From positions 133,316,949-133,380,948 of the forward strand of contig JAHLJT010008756.1 in the NCBI GenBank assembly GCA_031308135.1: a stretch of DNA of 64,000 bases. The letters run 5' to 3'. The position numbers were made by a program, and so were the translations under genes. Under the pieces are notes generated by a model, which was not told the origin of the DNA, did not search any database, and was given only the letters and a program-made list of their open reading frames with translations. The DNA is from Acheta domesticus (lineage: Eukaryota > Arthropoda > Insecta > Orthoptera > Gryllidae). Shown here piece after piece: positions 44,150-56,587 of this stretch; position 1 is the first letter of the stretch, and every line of letters starts with the position of its first letter.

Positions 44150-44635
44150 ATGAAATACTTAGACCTAAACATCGATACTAAACTAAACTGGAAACATCAC
44201 CTTGACAATAATGTAAAACAGGCTAAAAGCCAACTACTACAATTAAGGCCAATAATCCACAGAAACAGCTATTTACCATATGAAATAGCACTCGCAATAT
44301 ATAAAACAATACTTAGACCCCTCCTCCTGTATGCATGCCCAATATGGCTAAATGCAGCTAAGACAAATCTCAACAAACTGCAAATAATCCAAAATCAGTT
44401 CCTCAGGACAATCACCAACGCACCATGGTTCGTATCTAACTCACAGCTCCACAAAGAATTCAATCTCCAACCCATAGCTCAACACATCCTATACTTATCC
44501 ACCCAATTCTCCTCCAACTTAAAGCAGATTCCAAATTTAACCGGATTCAACCTAGCTAGAAACCCCACCTATTCCACAAGAATCAGAAATAAGTACCCTT
44601 TCTATATATTCCTAAAGCAAATTTTCCGAATTTGA
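44150..44635 (+). CDS. Jockey-clade non-LTR retrotransposon ORF2, C-terminal fragment
   Basis: This 161-codon segment corresponds to the region just after the reverse-transcriptase palm and through the thumb. It contains KYLDLNIDTKLNWKHHL at the start, then YKTILRPLLLYACPIW, KLQIIQNQFLRTITNAPWFV and LHKEFNLQPI. These motifs, in this order and spacing, are typical of Jockey-like elements. The catalytic RT motifs and endonuclease are absent, so the copy is 5'-truncated or internally deleted and cannot be autonomous. The frame is intact to a natural-looking stop, followed by a short AT-rich 3' UTR and no clear poly(A). Confidence 0.9.
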   Translation: MKYLDLNIDTKLNWKHHLDNNVKQAKSQLLQLRPIIHRNSYLPYEIALAIYKTILRPLLLYACPIWLNAAKTNLNKLQIIQNQFLRTITNAPWFVSNSQLHKEFNLQPIAQHILYLSTQFSSNLKQIPNLTGFNLARNPTYSTRIRNKYPFYIFLKQIFRI

Positions 44636-44855
44636 CCCTGATTAGAGGTGACCATTAGGTTTCCTCCACCGCAAAGCTAACTTAAGTTTAATTTTAGATT
44701 AGTTAGTAAGTCAACAAAACATATGTATAGTGAACTGTAACTGAACTATGTATTGCTATCACAGGTAAAATAATTTTTTTTAAAGGCCACTCTACTCGAG
44801 CCTACACTCGCATATTTAAACTAGAACCAGATCGACCGAGGAATATCCATTTTGG
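44636..44855. other. Probable LINE 3' UTR and spacer
   Basis: AT-rich sequence following the LINE stop codon. A T8-A3 run near 44777 may mark the 3' end, but the boundary is uncertain. Confidence 0.45.
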
Positions 44856-45060
44856 AAGAAATCGTACGTATGGTTTAGGCGCTAGCAGTGTTCACAGACG
44901 GACGGACTGACGGACAGACAGACGGATGTTTTCCTTTCAATTGGTTTTTATATATCAAGGACCCACAAAAGAGGGTTTCTGGCTACACCACGTTAGGGGA
45001 TTTGTTTTCTTAATTTAGCAACTGGTTTTATCCACTTTTTCGTTATCACGGCCCGGCAAT
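44856..45060 (+). repeat. Interspersed repeat family R, copy 3
   Basis: CGTATGGTTTAGGCGCTAG at about 44871 matches copy 1. It is followed by GACGGACGGAC and CAGACAGACGGATG words. ACTTTTTCGTTATCACGGCC near 45035 is the inverted counterpart of copy 2. The repeat lies directly after the LINE fragment. Confidence 0.75.
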
Positions 45061-45620
45061 GAATTTTTTCCGCCGAAAATTGACCATTTCTTCGCGCAGC
45101 ATTACATAACTTTCCCTGTACTACGTATATCACTCCGTGTATACGTACGTATGCAGGAAAGTAAAAAGAAAGAGGGGTCTGGAAAAACCGCCGGGTCCGT
45201 CTGCCGATGTGGCTGGCGGCAGCTGCTAATAAAATGACCCCGGCACTTCGGCCTCAGGCGCGCTTTTAATATCAAACTTCAAAATTAAGTTTCTCAATAT
45301 ACCTCGTCCGAAAAGAATGCCGGTATCGGACCCCTGCTACCCCTCTTGCCTCCCACTCCCGTGTTTGCAAGAAGTCTCCGATCATATCGCTAATTAATCT
45401 AAACATCTCCGATTAATTAAATCGAACTTTGCGGCGGGAGATCGAAAGAAATAAAGTTGCCCCATCGATTTCCTATGCGACCGGGGCTGCGCGTAGGGCT
45501 ATTTCGGGTCACGGGTGGGTGGCTGCCGACCTGGAGACGCGGCCTGATGTCACAAGGCATGGCTGGGGGGGGGGAGAGTGGGGGTGTCGCGCAAGGCAAG
45601 GGACAAAAGTTGAAAATAAA
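45061..45620. other. CpG-rich island with TAAT-rich core
   Basis: GC-rich DNA (CGCCGGGTCCGTCTGCC near 45190; GGGGCTGCGCG near 45483) encloses an AT-rich core at 45385-45425 with CTAATTAATC and GATTAATTAAATCG words. Homeodomain proteins favour TAATTA-type sites, so a regulatory role is conceivable. This is inference from base words only. Confidence 0.4.
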
Positions 45621-47650
45621 TTAAGGGAAAGTTGACAGGGTTCGCATTACGAAACTCGTTTTGGAAGATACATATTCATTAAGAAACCTACTCGCCTTCT
45701 GCCCACCTGACTTTGTTTTAAAAGTTCTGTTTTCATAAGGCGCTCCTTTTTATTTAAGAACTGACACAAGAGACCCTGGAGAGCGCCGGCGGACGAGCAA
45801 AATTAGGAATATGAGAAAGCGCTTCAGGCCGAAATATTAAACTTCTTTCATAAAGCTGCGACTAGCAAACACAGTTACGTTTATACACCACTCCAGAAAG
45901 AGTCTGCCATCCCTCGTAAGTCTTCATTATTTTTCTTGTGACGCGTGCCTCCAAGTGGTGTTTATCATTGCGACGCGGAGCACTAAGATACGTAACGGCA
46001 ACGCGAAAGAAAATCATAGTTTCCCTCTTTAATTTGAAACTTTGGACTGGGCAATCACGTTTGCGCAAAATAAACTGCGACCGCACTCAGAACCTGGTCA
46101 AAAACTCTGTGTTGAAAATGATAGTATTATATTAACTACACAGGAAAAAAGGAACTCCTCTTGGAAATATTATCCACTACAGTAAGATCAAGCTTAAAGT
46201 TTGTTTTTGAAGTCTTTCTAAGAATGATTTAATCGGATTCATTGTAGGGCATGTACGTTAAGTTATTTAGAATTCTTATTTTCTTGGACTTAGACCATTC
46301 TTCAAACATTGTATTTTTATCATTATTCAAACCAATTCGCACAACATTTGGCTGTTATGAATTATTTACTTGGGACATTTGATTATTTGTCTTGTCAGTG
46401 TTTAATCTATTGACCTATAGTAAAAATTTATACAGCCACATCTCTAATAAAGACCACATCTTTGGCTCTCGGACAATTGAAATACAATGAGTAGTTCAAA
46501 AATTTAGGGCGCGGGAAATGCTTGAAGTCCACGCCAACAAATACTACATTCCTTTCTTTACACAGTCGGATCTTGAAACTGAAAAGCGTTTCCATTCCGT
46601 GCATATGCATAAATATCATAGATTGTGAAAATATAACGTAAATATGTCAGGTATACATTACTTAATAAGTCTAATTCCTTTAAGAGTGATACTAAATTGC
46701 AGCATTGAATTCAAAAACAGATAGAAAAAGTATTTTCAGATACTTACTGAAAAACTCTTAAAAGTTAATTTGTGGGAAAAGTAATTAAAGTGAGACGAAA
46801 AATATCCTTAAAAAAAGTCTAGTGGACACCTTGGTGTTCAATATATGAAACGATAAAACAAAACATATTTTAATGGGTGAATGTAGGAGCATTAGATTCT
46901 TTTGGAAGTTATTTCTCTAAATGTAAATAATGTAGTATATAAATACAAATATTTATTAAAAAATATTTGAGGACAACAACGGCACTTCGTATGTATGATT
47001 TTCATTCTTAATTAGTGAATGAGCCCACTTATTAACCTCACTCTAGTACACAATGAACTCGTAGACAACACAAACATTTCCAAGAAAGCCAGCCTAAAAA
47101 AAATTGTAGTAATTTGAAAAAAGTAATTTTACTACGGAACTACTTCATTTTTTACAGCATTTCCAGTTCAGGAAGAATCTGCGTTTGCATGAAGAAGCAA
47201 TTCATGTATTACAATTGCAATGGATTATGCTTCATTTTACTTGATTCCGCTCTTTATTATTACGTGCATGTAATTTTTAGTTCAAAATATAATAGTATGT
47301 CAATATAATTAATATACCAAGTGGATACCAACGATGTAAATAGAGGGAACGAGTTTGTTGTGAACATTTTGTCTGAAGTTTTGAAACAATTAATTTACAT
47401 ATATTCTTGTGCTTCATTATATATTTTCAATTTACGTCTTCCTTAATGTTAAAAAAGCCAGTGTACACGTAAAATCCCGGCACGTATTGTAAAAGATTAT
47501 GAGAAAAATATTTGGGTCCGTAACACTCATGTTGGGTGAACACTTATGCCAAAAAAGATCGAATTATCTAGGGTTAACAGTAGCATTTTTTTTTTCGAAA
47601 TCAATCGTATTATCCGAACAACTTCAAAATCCAGAGGTTATCAAATGTTC
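45621..47650. other. AT-rich intergenic sequence, nothing recognised
   Basis: No gene, RNA or defined repeat was seen across about 2 kb. Confidence 0.5.
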
Positions 47651-47915
47651 ATCCCGTGCCTCAGGCGCAATAGGTCCATTAGCAAAGATGGACCTGGGTG
47701 CACACAAAACACCCCTAGCCAAGCCCGCGCGAGCGCAAGGGGCGCCTGGACGCAGTGAAAGGGCCAATGGGAAGCGGCGAACCGAGCCATCTGCTCTCGC
47801 CCGCCGCGCCCCATCTCCCCCGCCATATTCCATTATGCGCGCGCCGCGTCTCTTTTATTGGGACTCGGAGCAACTTGTTAACAGAGATAACAGCGCCCGC
47901 GGCAAACTGGAAGAA
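47651..47915. other. CpG-rich island
   Basis: GC-rich (GCCCGCGCGAGCGCAAGGG near 47725, CGCCCGCGGCAAAC near 47895). No exon was recognised. Confidence 0.4.
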
Positions 47916-49079
47916 GGGAAAAAAACTCGGGTAAGGGCAGGACGGGCAGGAAGGAACGTCGACAGCAGGGTGGGGAAGCAAGATTTGGGAAAGGAAGGGA
48001 AAAGACGTTATGATGCGGAAGAAAGCAGGGGAAAGGAATAAAGAGAACGAGCAGTAATGAGTAGATGTAGGACGAAGGAGGAGGAAGAATCGGGAGAATA
48101 GAATAAAGGAAGGTGGGGAATGGAGCGATGCAAAAGGAAGAACAATGAAAAAAGAGAAGGGATGAGCGAAGACGGAAAAAAGCAGGAGGTAGAGATTAAG
48201 GAGACTGAACTTGACGAGAGTACGCAGTGCATTGTGGGTCATGGCCTGAACTGAGCTCCACGAGTCTTGTGGCTGAGCGAGGTGCGAGAATCGTGGAGGG
48301 GGGGGGAGGGAGAGAAATGAGAGAGTACAGAAAGAGGACAGAGAGCAGCGAGAGTCGAAAGAACTAAGAAAGTGAAGAGAGTAAAATAAGCGGACATTAT
48401 GAAGAGAGCAGAGAACAGATAGAACGGAAAGAATGCATAGAACGAAGAGAATGGATAGAGTGGTAGAACGGACAAAATGGACATAACGGAATGGAGAGAA
48501 CGGAGAGAATGAATAGAGTGGAGAGAATGAATAGAGTAAGAAGAATGTGTAGAGCGGGGAGAATGAATAGAGCGGGGAGAATGAATAGAGCGGGGAGAAT
48601 GAATAGAGCGGGGAGAATGAATAGAGCGGGGAGAATGAATAGAGCGGGGAGAATGAATAGAGCGGGGAGAATGAATAGAGCGGGGAGAATGAATAGAGCG
48701 GGGAGAATGAATAGAGCGGGGAGAATGAATAGAGCGGGGAGAATGAATAGAGCGGGGAGAATGAATAGAGCGGGGAGAATGAATAGAGCGGGGAGAATGA
48801 ATAGAGCGGGGAGAATGAATAGAGCGGGGAGAATGAATGGAACGGGGAGAATGAATGGAACGGGGAGAATGAATAGAACGGGGAGAATGAATGGAACGGG
48901 GAGAATGAATAGAACGAAGAGAATGAATAGAACGGGAAGAATGAATAGAACGGGGAGAATGAATAGAACGGAGAGGGATGAGAGAGCAGGGATCGTGAAG
49001 ATACTGCAGTTATGGAAAGAGTGAAGGTAGGAGAAAGTGAAGATAGGAGAGAGCGGGACCGGAGAGAATGGTTTAAATT
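47916..49079. repeat. Purine-rich tract with 18-bp minisatellite
   Basis: The plus strand is nearly all A and G from about 47920. A homogeneous array of GAATGAATAGAGCGGGGA spans about 48561-48838, with AATGGAACGGGG and AATAGAACGGGG variants to 48970. Decayed GAACGGA/GAATGGATAGAG units precede it from about 48420. The 18-bp unit preserves frame and gives an (MNRAGR)n open frame of 177 codons, with nothing else supporting translation. Confidence 0.95.
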
Positions 49080-49420
49080 GTGGGGGGGCAGATGTTTAGG
49101 ATCATAGGTACCGCTTGCAGTGAAAAGAAGACAGGAATAAGGAAGAGGAGGAAAAATTTGATCCCCCTCTGTCCCCTCCCTCTTTCACAGCCGCCGCCCC
49201 AAGGGACCCGTCGCTAAAGAAAACAATGGCTGCATTCGATTCCACGTAATCGATAAACATATTCTTATTGGGCGACGCGAAGCGGGTGGAGGTAGCGGTC
49301 GGAAATTGTCCTCCAGCAGAGGAGACGCAGGAGAGGACGACCCGGAGGGGGTAGACCACAGAGGGTGGCAGCGGCGCGTTCACGTGGGTCGACTGCGGTT
49401 CGGCTTAAACGCTCATCCAC
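49080..49420. other. GC-rich island
   Basis: Mixed GC-rich sequence after the purine tract (GGCGACGCGAAGCGGGTGG near 49272). A 93-codon minus-strand frame (49102-49383) has no recognisable motif. Confidence 0.4.
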
Positions 49421-50294
49421 CACGACCCCCAGCCAATCAGTAACGTCTCATCAAAATAGAAGATGAATCATTGCGAATGGACATCAAAGCAGAATATTGC
49501 GAAATATTCCTTGTTCGATTAATTGGGAATTTAGATTCAATATATAACACTTAATGTGTATTTTAAAATGGCTTGAAGGCTTATAACTTATGAATTGTAC
49601 GAATGTTGCTAAATAGATTTATTAATTTGAAATCATTTTTAAGTTGACAAATAACTTTCGTTATTTCATCCGTATAACATACGGTCAGACTAAAAATGAC
49701 TGGAAGGCGTGCTTCTAAAGCTGAGATACCCATATTACGTATATGATTACTGTACCTCTGATACTACCCTCACAAATCAATTTTAATCCTATAATTTACA
49801 ATGATTAATCTAAACTGGAGATCAGGAATGTATATTGCACTTATATTACTTATATTCAATTTTAAACAATATAAGAACACGAACTCGATAAATCTCGAAC
49901 AATTATTACTTTCTGGAATACAAAGGGCACAGAAAGTATTGTAATGCACCAAAAAGTAGCGTTTTTTTTCTATTCAAAAATAATTGTGGGTCTCTGATGC
50001 AGAAAACGTAGATTTTCATTTCTTAAATATAGTAGATTAGTTTCTTGAATACGTAGTGTACTTCGAGCTCACATTTGTAAGATTCTTGATTATTTTTATT
50101 TCAAGCCTATCGGATTCCTTGAGGGTTAAGGCCTCCCGCAAAAACGAGAATGTGAGTTAGTACACCCATAATTTCATAACACAGTATTCTTACATAACAG
50201 AGCATTCCTTGAATTATATATAGTTAACAATCAATATAAAATACACATTAACTTAGTGTTCTGTATTAACTGAAAGATCAAAAGTTTTGCAAAG
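49421..50294. other. AT-rich intergenic sequence, nothing recognised
   Basis: No coding or repeat signal was seen. Confidence 0.5.
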
Positions 50295-50480
50295 TGATTT
50301 TAAGTTTCTTCCAAACTTGTCTGTCTTTTGCTACTTGAGACCAATTTACACCCACTTCTTTTCTTGAGCACATCGGACCATCTCTTTTGTTGTCGTCCTT
50401 GTATCTGGGATCCCAAAACGTGGCTCAGCGTGACCATCTGGTGGAATCTTGACGGGCAACATGACCACCCCAGCACAATG
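50295..50480 (-). pseudogene. Decayed LINE ORF2 C-terminal fragment
   Basis: The minus strand translates to WGGHVARQDSTRWSR, an in-frame stop, then ATFWDPR. After frame changes it gives RWSDVLKKRSG and NWSQVAKDRQVWKKL. This matches the conserved WAGHVAR...RW...GRP...RW.D...W...A.DR..W pattern at the C-terminus of many arthropod non-LTR retrotransposon polyproteins. At least one stop and two frameshifts show it is an old, inactive remnant. Confidence 0.78.
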
Positions 50481-50571
50481 TGTGTTCATGGACACTATCT
50501 CCGATGTAATGTATTTTTGTTTTCTTTCTGATTTCCTCGCATCTAATTTGTAGTATTTGTAGAAGCTTGTA

Positions 50572-51024
50572 TAGTGGCGTAGCTAGTGGGGGGCAGGGGG
50601 GGCGCGCGCCCCGGGTGACACCATTCTAGGTCTGACACCAATTACATTATTTTATGAATGGAATTATGTAATTTAAATCTTTTACTTAAAAATTTTTGTA
50701 TTCATAGTTAGTTTTCTTAGTTTTAGTAGTTCGAAAATTTTATTGTTGGAATTATATAATTTTTATAGTTAAGTTAAAAATTATTTTTATTAATTTAATA
50801 AGCATAGATTTAAATCATGAACATAGATTATGATTTACTTGCAATTATTCTTATTTACATAGAATTTTTAAATACATTATTAATAACTATCATGTGCATA
50901 TATGTTTGTATTGTTAATAAAATAATGTACAATCAATGCAGCAATAGATATTTTTATACTTAATTTAAGGGGGGTGACACCATTAGCTACGCCCCAGATG
51001 ACACCAACTCAAGCTACGCCACTG
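50572..51024. mobile_element. hAT-type MITE (453 bp)
   Basis: Inverted ends read (T/C)AGTGGCGTAGCT on both sides. An 8-bp flanking pair, AGCTTGTA (50564-50571) and AGCATATA (51025-51032), matches at 6 of 8 positions, consistent with a decayed 8-bp target duplication. The left subterminal part is extremely G/C-rich (GGGGGGCGCGCGCCCC). The GACACCA word occurs near both ends, and GGGGTGACACCATTAGCTACG near the right end repeats terminal sequence internally. There is no transposase frame. Confidence 0.8.
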
Positions 51025-51079
51025 AGCATATAGTACGCGAGTCCAATGAGCTAATGCTCCAAACGGCGCATCTATGGTC

Positions 51080-51281
51080 CGATTAAAAGAAGTTGGTGAT
51101 TGACAGCTGCGACTGGAAAGGAGCGACGTTGACAGATGACGCATCACTGAGCACGTGTTCCCGAGACACGAAAATAAACACTTGAAATTAATACTTACAA
51201 ATGTAAGCAAATCATATACTCATATTTTATGAAGCTATAGCTTCAAAAGCAAAACTGTCAATCACCAACTTATTTTAATCA
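51080..51281. mobile_element. Short TIR element (about 200 bp)
   Basis: 26-bp inverted repeats at 51081-51106 and 51255-51280 (GATTAAAANAAGTTGGTGAT core) differ at only one or two positions. GGTC flanks both outer ends and may be a 4-bp target duplication. A related AAAGTTGGTGATTG word occurs alone at about 1067. The superfamily is not determined. Confidence 0.75.
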
Positions 51282-51540
51282 GGTCGTAGAAGACGCAGTT
51301 GCAAACGCCGCTCCCCACCCCTTCGCCTGACGCACTGCCGGCAGAGGGCGTTGCGCGCGCGCTCTAGCGGCTTTATGTGGCGGCCGAGATGTTTATTTAG
51401 CTGTTCATCCGGGTAATCGATTCTCGCGCACGCCCCGGGCGATCGCCCCCTTCCGAAGGGCGATTTGGGCGAGCGGGCAGTTGCAGAATAATGCCGCGTT
51501 AACATGGCGCCATTCAACTACACCCCAACCACGCGCCGCT
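51282..51540. other. CpG-rich island
   Basis: Dense CpG DNA, including GCGTTGCGCGCGCGC (51348) and CGGGCGATCGCCC (51437). It contains a TAATCGATT word and GGCGCCATT near its right edge. No exon was recognised. Confidence 0.45.
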
Positions 51541-52235
51541 AAATTAACTGAACAACACTCGTAAAATTTAGTTGTTGCCTCTCTTTTTTTCGTCCAAAAA
51601 CACCAAGGGACATACTAATGGGAGCGGAAAAAGAGATCAGATGTGATTTTTCTCTGCTTAGTTATTGTGGGAAATTAAAAATAACGCTCTGCCCAAGCAC
51701 CACGAGACATTACTGGCGTTATAAAATTTACTCCATTTGTCTTTGTCATTTACTTAGTCATCTGTGCGAAAAAGAGACGATAGACCTGCAAAAAAACTCG
51801 CTTGCAAAAATATCGCTCATCTTAGTATTTTTTCTGTGACTACCTTAGTTGTATTTAAAGTAATGAAATAGAAATTTGGTGTACTCTCTCGAACACGGAT
51901 AGCCCGTCATTAACACAGAGACATCAGCAAACGCTCCCTCAAAGACACAACGACCAAATTAGAATAATGACGTCTTAAAATATATGTGTATGTACGTGTG
52001 AGGGAGTGTATTTCTCATAAAAACTACTTAAAGCACTTAAATGATTACATGAACACATTGGCACTGCTCTGAAAAATAATGAGGGCTCGCCATTACAAAA
52101 TTTTACCACAAATGTAGTTACATCTCAAAGTTAATGTCACCGGAAACCATACAACTCCCATTAGCCTGCATCATTGTTGCCGGGCGTTGCCAGGAGAGAT
52201 AAGAGTTTGGCTGAGCAGGACTGGCAATATGGGCC
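51541..52235. other. AT-rich intergenic sequence, nothing recognised
   Basis: No coding or repeat signal was seen. Confidence 0.5.
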
Positions 52236-52239
52236 GAGT

Positions 52240-52480
52240 TGATGGAGCGGGTAGGATGTGCGGAGCGGGCAGAAAGGGCGGGTAGAAAGGGCGGGTAGAA
52301 AGGGCGGATAGATGGGCGGGTAGAAAGGGCGGGCAGAATGGGCGGGTAGAATAGGCGGGTAGAAAGGGTGGGTAGAAAGGGTGGGTAGCAAGGGCGGGTA
52401 GAAAGGGCGGGTAGCAAGGGCGGGTAGAAAGGGCGGGTAGGAAGAACGAGTAGGAAGGGCGGGTAGGAAGGGGCGGGAAT
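52240..52480. repeat. Purine-rich 13-bp minisatellite
   Basis: About 16 units of GGGCGGGTAGAAA, with GGCAGAAT, GGATAGAT, GGTAGCAA and GGTAGGAA variants, lie in a G/A-rich plus strand. Three minus-strand frames stay open with Pro/Leu/Ser/Thr-rich repeat products. It is not coding. Confidence 0.9.
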
Positions 52481-55400
52481 GGCGAGCCGAGCGTATTTTG
52501 TAAAATCATGAAGACCACGCCTATATTTTATCGGTAAATTCAGTTTGAGCATTATGGATCAGAATCACTACTGAGTTTAGCAATAAAAATGCGTCATTTT
52601 ATTGAAAGATACGAGAAACGACAAATGACATACATTTAGTGTGGAAGGAAAGGTAAAACAAATTTTCATTATAAAGCTCCACGTTTGTGCGATGTGATAC
52701 GATGTCAGCATACTGAAAGAATTTTACCATTAATGATTAATTATCGTCAATGAAATTAAGCAAGGAGCGAGGACAGAGAAGTTCCCCGACATCAAAGAAA
52801 AGAGGTTGAACAGTTTGAATACATTATAATCATATTAATTATATTTGAAATGGAAAAATACTATATTGTTTACGTAGTATCTCAACCATAACGTGTTCAC
52901 ACAAATTCTAGCGATTCACTTTCGACATATTATTTTTTATTACTAGGGCATTCTTTGGAAAAATCATCTCTTTAATGCTCTAATACCGTCGGTCAAGGCG
53001 ACTTCAGTAAAAAAAAGATTCTCACTTTCAGAATTTAACTCCCCATCTACGCTGTTCTGCAAAATTACCGCTATCACTATAGAGTACTTTAATAAAAAAT
53101 AGAATATTGGTTCATTTTGTGGAAAGACATCACAGTACAGTAACTTTTTACGCAACTATCCAATATTTGCAAAGGATTTTATTGATAAATTGATAAAATG
53201 GTTAGTTTGGTGATATTTACGTTTCTTGTTTCCTTCACATTTGATTGCTTCTCGTTAAAACCTTTACACAGCCTCGCTTTTCTCTTCGCCTCCAGGGAGG
53301 AATATTTACATGCATTTATATAACAATTTCAATTAATCGTCTAAAGTTTTATGGCTCCTGGAAACAATATTTAAAAATAAAATACAAAACACAAGTTGTT
53401 AGTGTTACCTGCACATCCCCAATGCAGATAACAATTGTTTCACAGAGTATATAAAATCATTTCGTCAGACCGTGCGCTAATACAAATACATTATTCAGTT
53501 TCTGTAATTTTTCATCATTGGATAGATTAATGTAATGCTAATTAATTGCAATAAAATAAATCGAATGGTTGAAGATACATTTGTTTCAATATCATAATAA
53601 ATTCAACATGTAATAAGTGCAAAGAGAATATTTGGTAACCAACACAGCGATATACAAGTTATTTTTAGACACTATTTATCCAGCATATTAGTGTGTTCTT
53701 TTAAAAATTTAATAACACAGGCACACACACACACACAAAAAGTTGTCAGACCCAAAGACTTGCACCACCACCTTCCAATTCTTTTTTAAATTGCGAGAAA
53801 ACACCGTGAAAATTTATTCTTTTTTTGTTTGTTTGTTTGTTTTCGGGGATGTTGTCAGACCCGAAGACGTGACACGTGTTTCTCTGATAATGGGCCATCT
53901 TCATTGAAATTTAGTATTAAATGAAATGTATTGCTATGGAAGGAGTTATTTTGTAGAAAATTTAATTGACATTGTTAAAATATAGACTTTTGGTTTTCAG
54001 GCGTTTAAAAATGAAGAAATATAAACTTTTCTAGTGCGCCTTATTAACTAAACTTTCTAATTGTAGACCTCTCTTGGTTTTAGATCATTTTGCCGCGTAA
54101 ACATTATGTCGCATTAGAACTGGTTGGTAATAGACGTTCTTTTCTCATTAGACCTAACTACTATTAGACCTTTCGCCCGTTGACCTAAAGACCTGAAACC
54201 CCACTCATCGCCACACGCATAAAAAATAAATAGCGATTTCACATTGATTTCAGATCTAGAATAAACCCTATAAAGTGCCGTCATGGTTTCCTCAACTTCT
54301 GTTAATTAGTGTTAAGTTTGGTTAGTGTTATTTATTACGCCATCATTAAACATGTTGTAATTCAAAGAACAAATCTTTGTACAAAAAGAATCAAGGAATA
54401 AATAAATAAAACCTTCTCGTCAGTACTTCATGAAAGACGCCGCTTGAAGCTATAAGCATTGCACTTCGTGATGCCTTCAAACTAGCGGACACAAATTTGC
54501 AAAAAAATAAATAAATAAAAAAAACAGAGCACAGGATCCCAGCAGCAGCTTTGCTCAAACGCCTGCCGCGGGGGAAATGGAATTAGAAGAGATGTTGCGC
54601 TCAAAAGCACTCCTGAAAAAGTTAAATGTGCTTCTGCGAATTGTTTTTTAAGGGAAAAGCGACCTGGCTCCGATCCCTGGAAGTTATTTCAAGTCCTCTA
54701 TTGAGTGTTATTACATAAATATGAAGGTATTTTACTCGATACGGCCTTTCTTGCGAGTGAGAATAATGAGAAAATAAAATATGTGCTTTGTTTAGTTTTA
54801 CCAGCAGTAATCAATCGATTTCATTAACAATAATAGTCATAATTAAAAATTAATTACACCAAACCATAATTCCAAGTATAGTAAAGCCACAAACACAGTG
54901 TACCTGACAACTAATAATTTTTTTTTATTTTGCTATCATAATATTTTCTGAAAATAAATCGATTTGTGAATTATTTTTGTACAAATTGGAACCGAACAAA
55001 GCAGATATTGCCTAGCTAAATTTACCTGAAACTTTGCACACATTTTCTACTTAACCGATACAAATGTGAAAATATTTGAATTCGTTTGTGAAACTGTAAA
55101 TGAATATAAATCATTCGAAGAGATGCAATATTTCTGCAGTGCCATTGCTTTTGTATCAAAAATATTTGTCTAGCCAGTGAAACTCGAGGTATTAAAACCT
55201 GTAATTTCCCCAGGTTTATCTACACTGATCATCTAATGATCACTGCTGATTTTCAAAATTCTTATCAACTTTATATTGACGGAAGTATTCGTTCGAAAAT
55301 ATGAAATATCACCACAAACACAGGAAAATAATTTTAAAAACGATATCGCAGTCAACTGATAAGCTGGCAATCTGTGTTTGCAAAAAATATCAAAATCAGA

Positions 55401-56311
55401 TATAGTAATAGCATGTCAGCGTGGTCACGTCCATCCATTTAAATGCGAGGCACATATTCAGAGTAAACTTCTAACGAACAAAGTCAAAAATGAACACGTT
55501 TACATAAAAGGCAGCATTGTTCCTCTTTTATAGGAAAAGCACAAAATTCTTTATATGAATGGCTAGTGGTAAGAATAAGATAAGCCACACCAGCCTCCCC
55601 ATATTCATTAATGTTAAGAACGTGATTTTTATCGAAGTGTATCCCATATTTTTTCTGCCCCTCATAAATGTGAACAAGACGTAGTATATATTTGTATTAA
55701 CAAGATAAGCCACAATTTCAGCAAAATTGAGATATTACCATTTACGAAAACCGAGAGATTTTCTTTATCAGTTCTGGCTTATCTTGTTACTGCCTCACAT
55801 GCTTTATTTACACTTCGTAATCACGTAACCAGTGTCAGTCTGTCCGTCCGTCTGTCTTGACTTACTAGTGGGGAACTGACCATTTTTTGCGGATCCTTCC
55901 AATTACATTCTAAACAAAAATTTCTGGGGGGAAGAGGTTGAGCAACCAAAATCAGTTTTTTTATGGATTTGAAAGTATCTAAGAAATGATAGATATTTCC
56001 TTCCCACCGTGATTTGACAAAATTTCATACATTATCTGTATCTTATGTATCCTAATTCTGTAATTAAACATAAATATGTATTTATTTTCACACTTTTTCA
56101 TGTAACATTTTATGCCCCAGTGCGGACGAGTCAGACAACTGTATTATGATTAAACATAACTTATATTATGGATTTACATAACAGATATAAAAAACTTAAC
56201 GCCAAAATGCACCCTGCAGACATCATTATAAGCCAATAATTGCGATATTTCATTTTTCTCATTCTTATAGAAATATATGATAGAAGAATTAATCGTTTAG
56301 TGTCTAGGCAA
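52481..56311. other. AT-rich intergenic sequence
   Basis: No gene was recognised in 3.8 kb. Local details are a direct repeat GTTGTCAGACCC at about 53742 and 53850, a (GTTT)n run at 53824-53841, and AACAAGATAAGCCA at 55699-55712 with its exact inverted copy at 55775-55788 plus a direct AAGATAAGCCACA near 55577. A CTGTCCGTCCGTCTGTC word occurs at about 55839, as in repeat family R. Confidence 0.5.
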
Positions 56312-56550
56312 TACAGTAAACCCTCATTATCACGAATTCCAAGAGACCCAAATAATCGGAGTTCGTGTTCTAAAAATTCGTCTTATCCGAGTATTATAAA
56401 TGTCCATATTAGCGTAATCCCTTGACGGGAGCGAATTTTTATTCGTGTTACGACGAAATTCGTGTTAAGCGACTTCGTGCTAATAAAGATTTATTGTACA
56501 TTTCCAAGAAGTGCGGATATTGCGTTTTAAATATCTCTCTCACTCACACA

Positions 56551-56587
<37 letters not shown>

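Noticed and set aside
55575..55790. MITE bounded by AACAAGATAAGCCA inverted words
   Set aside because: Only 14 bp of pairing, no target duplication, and a third direct copy nearby. It is left as a local repeat.
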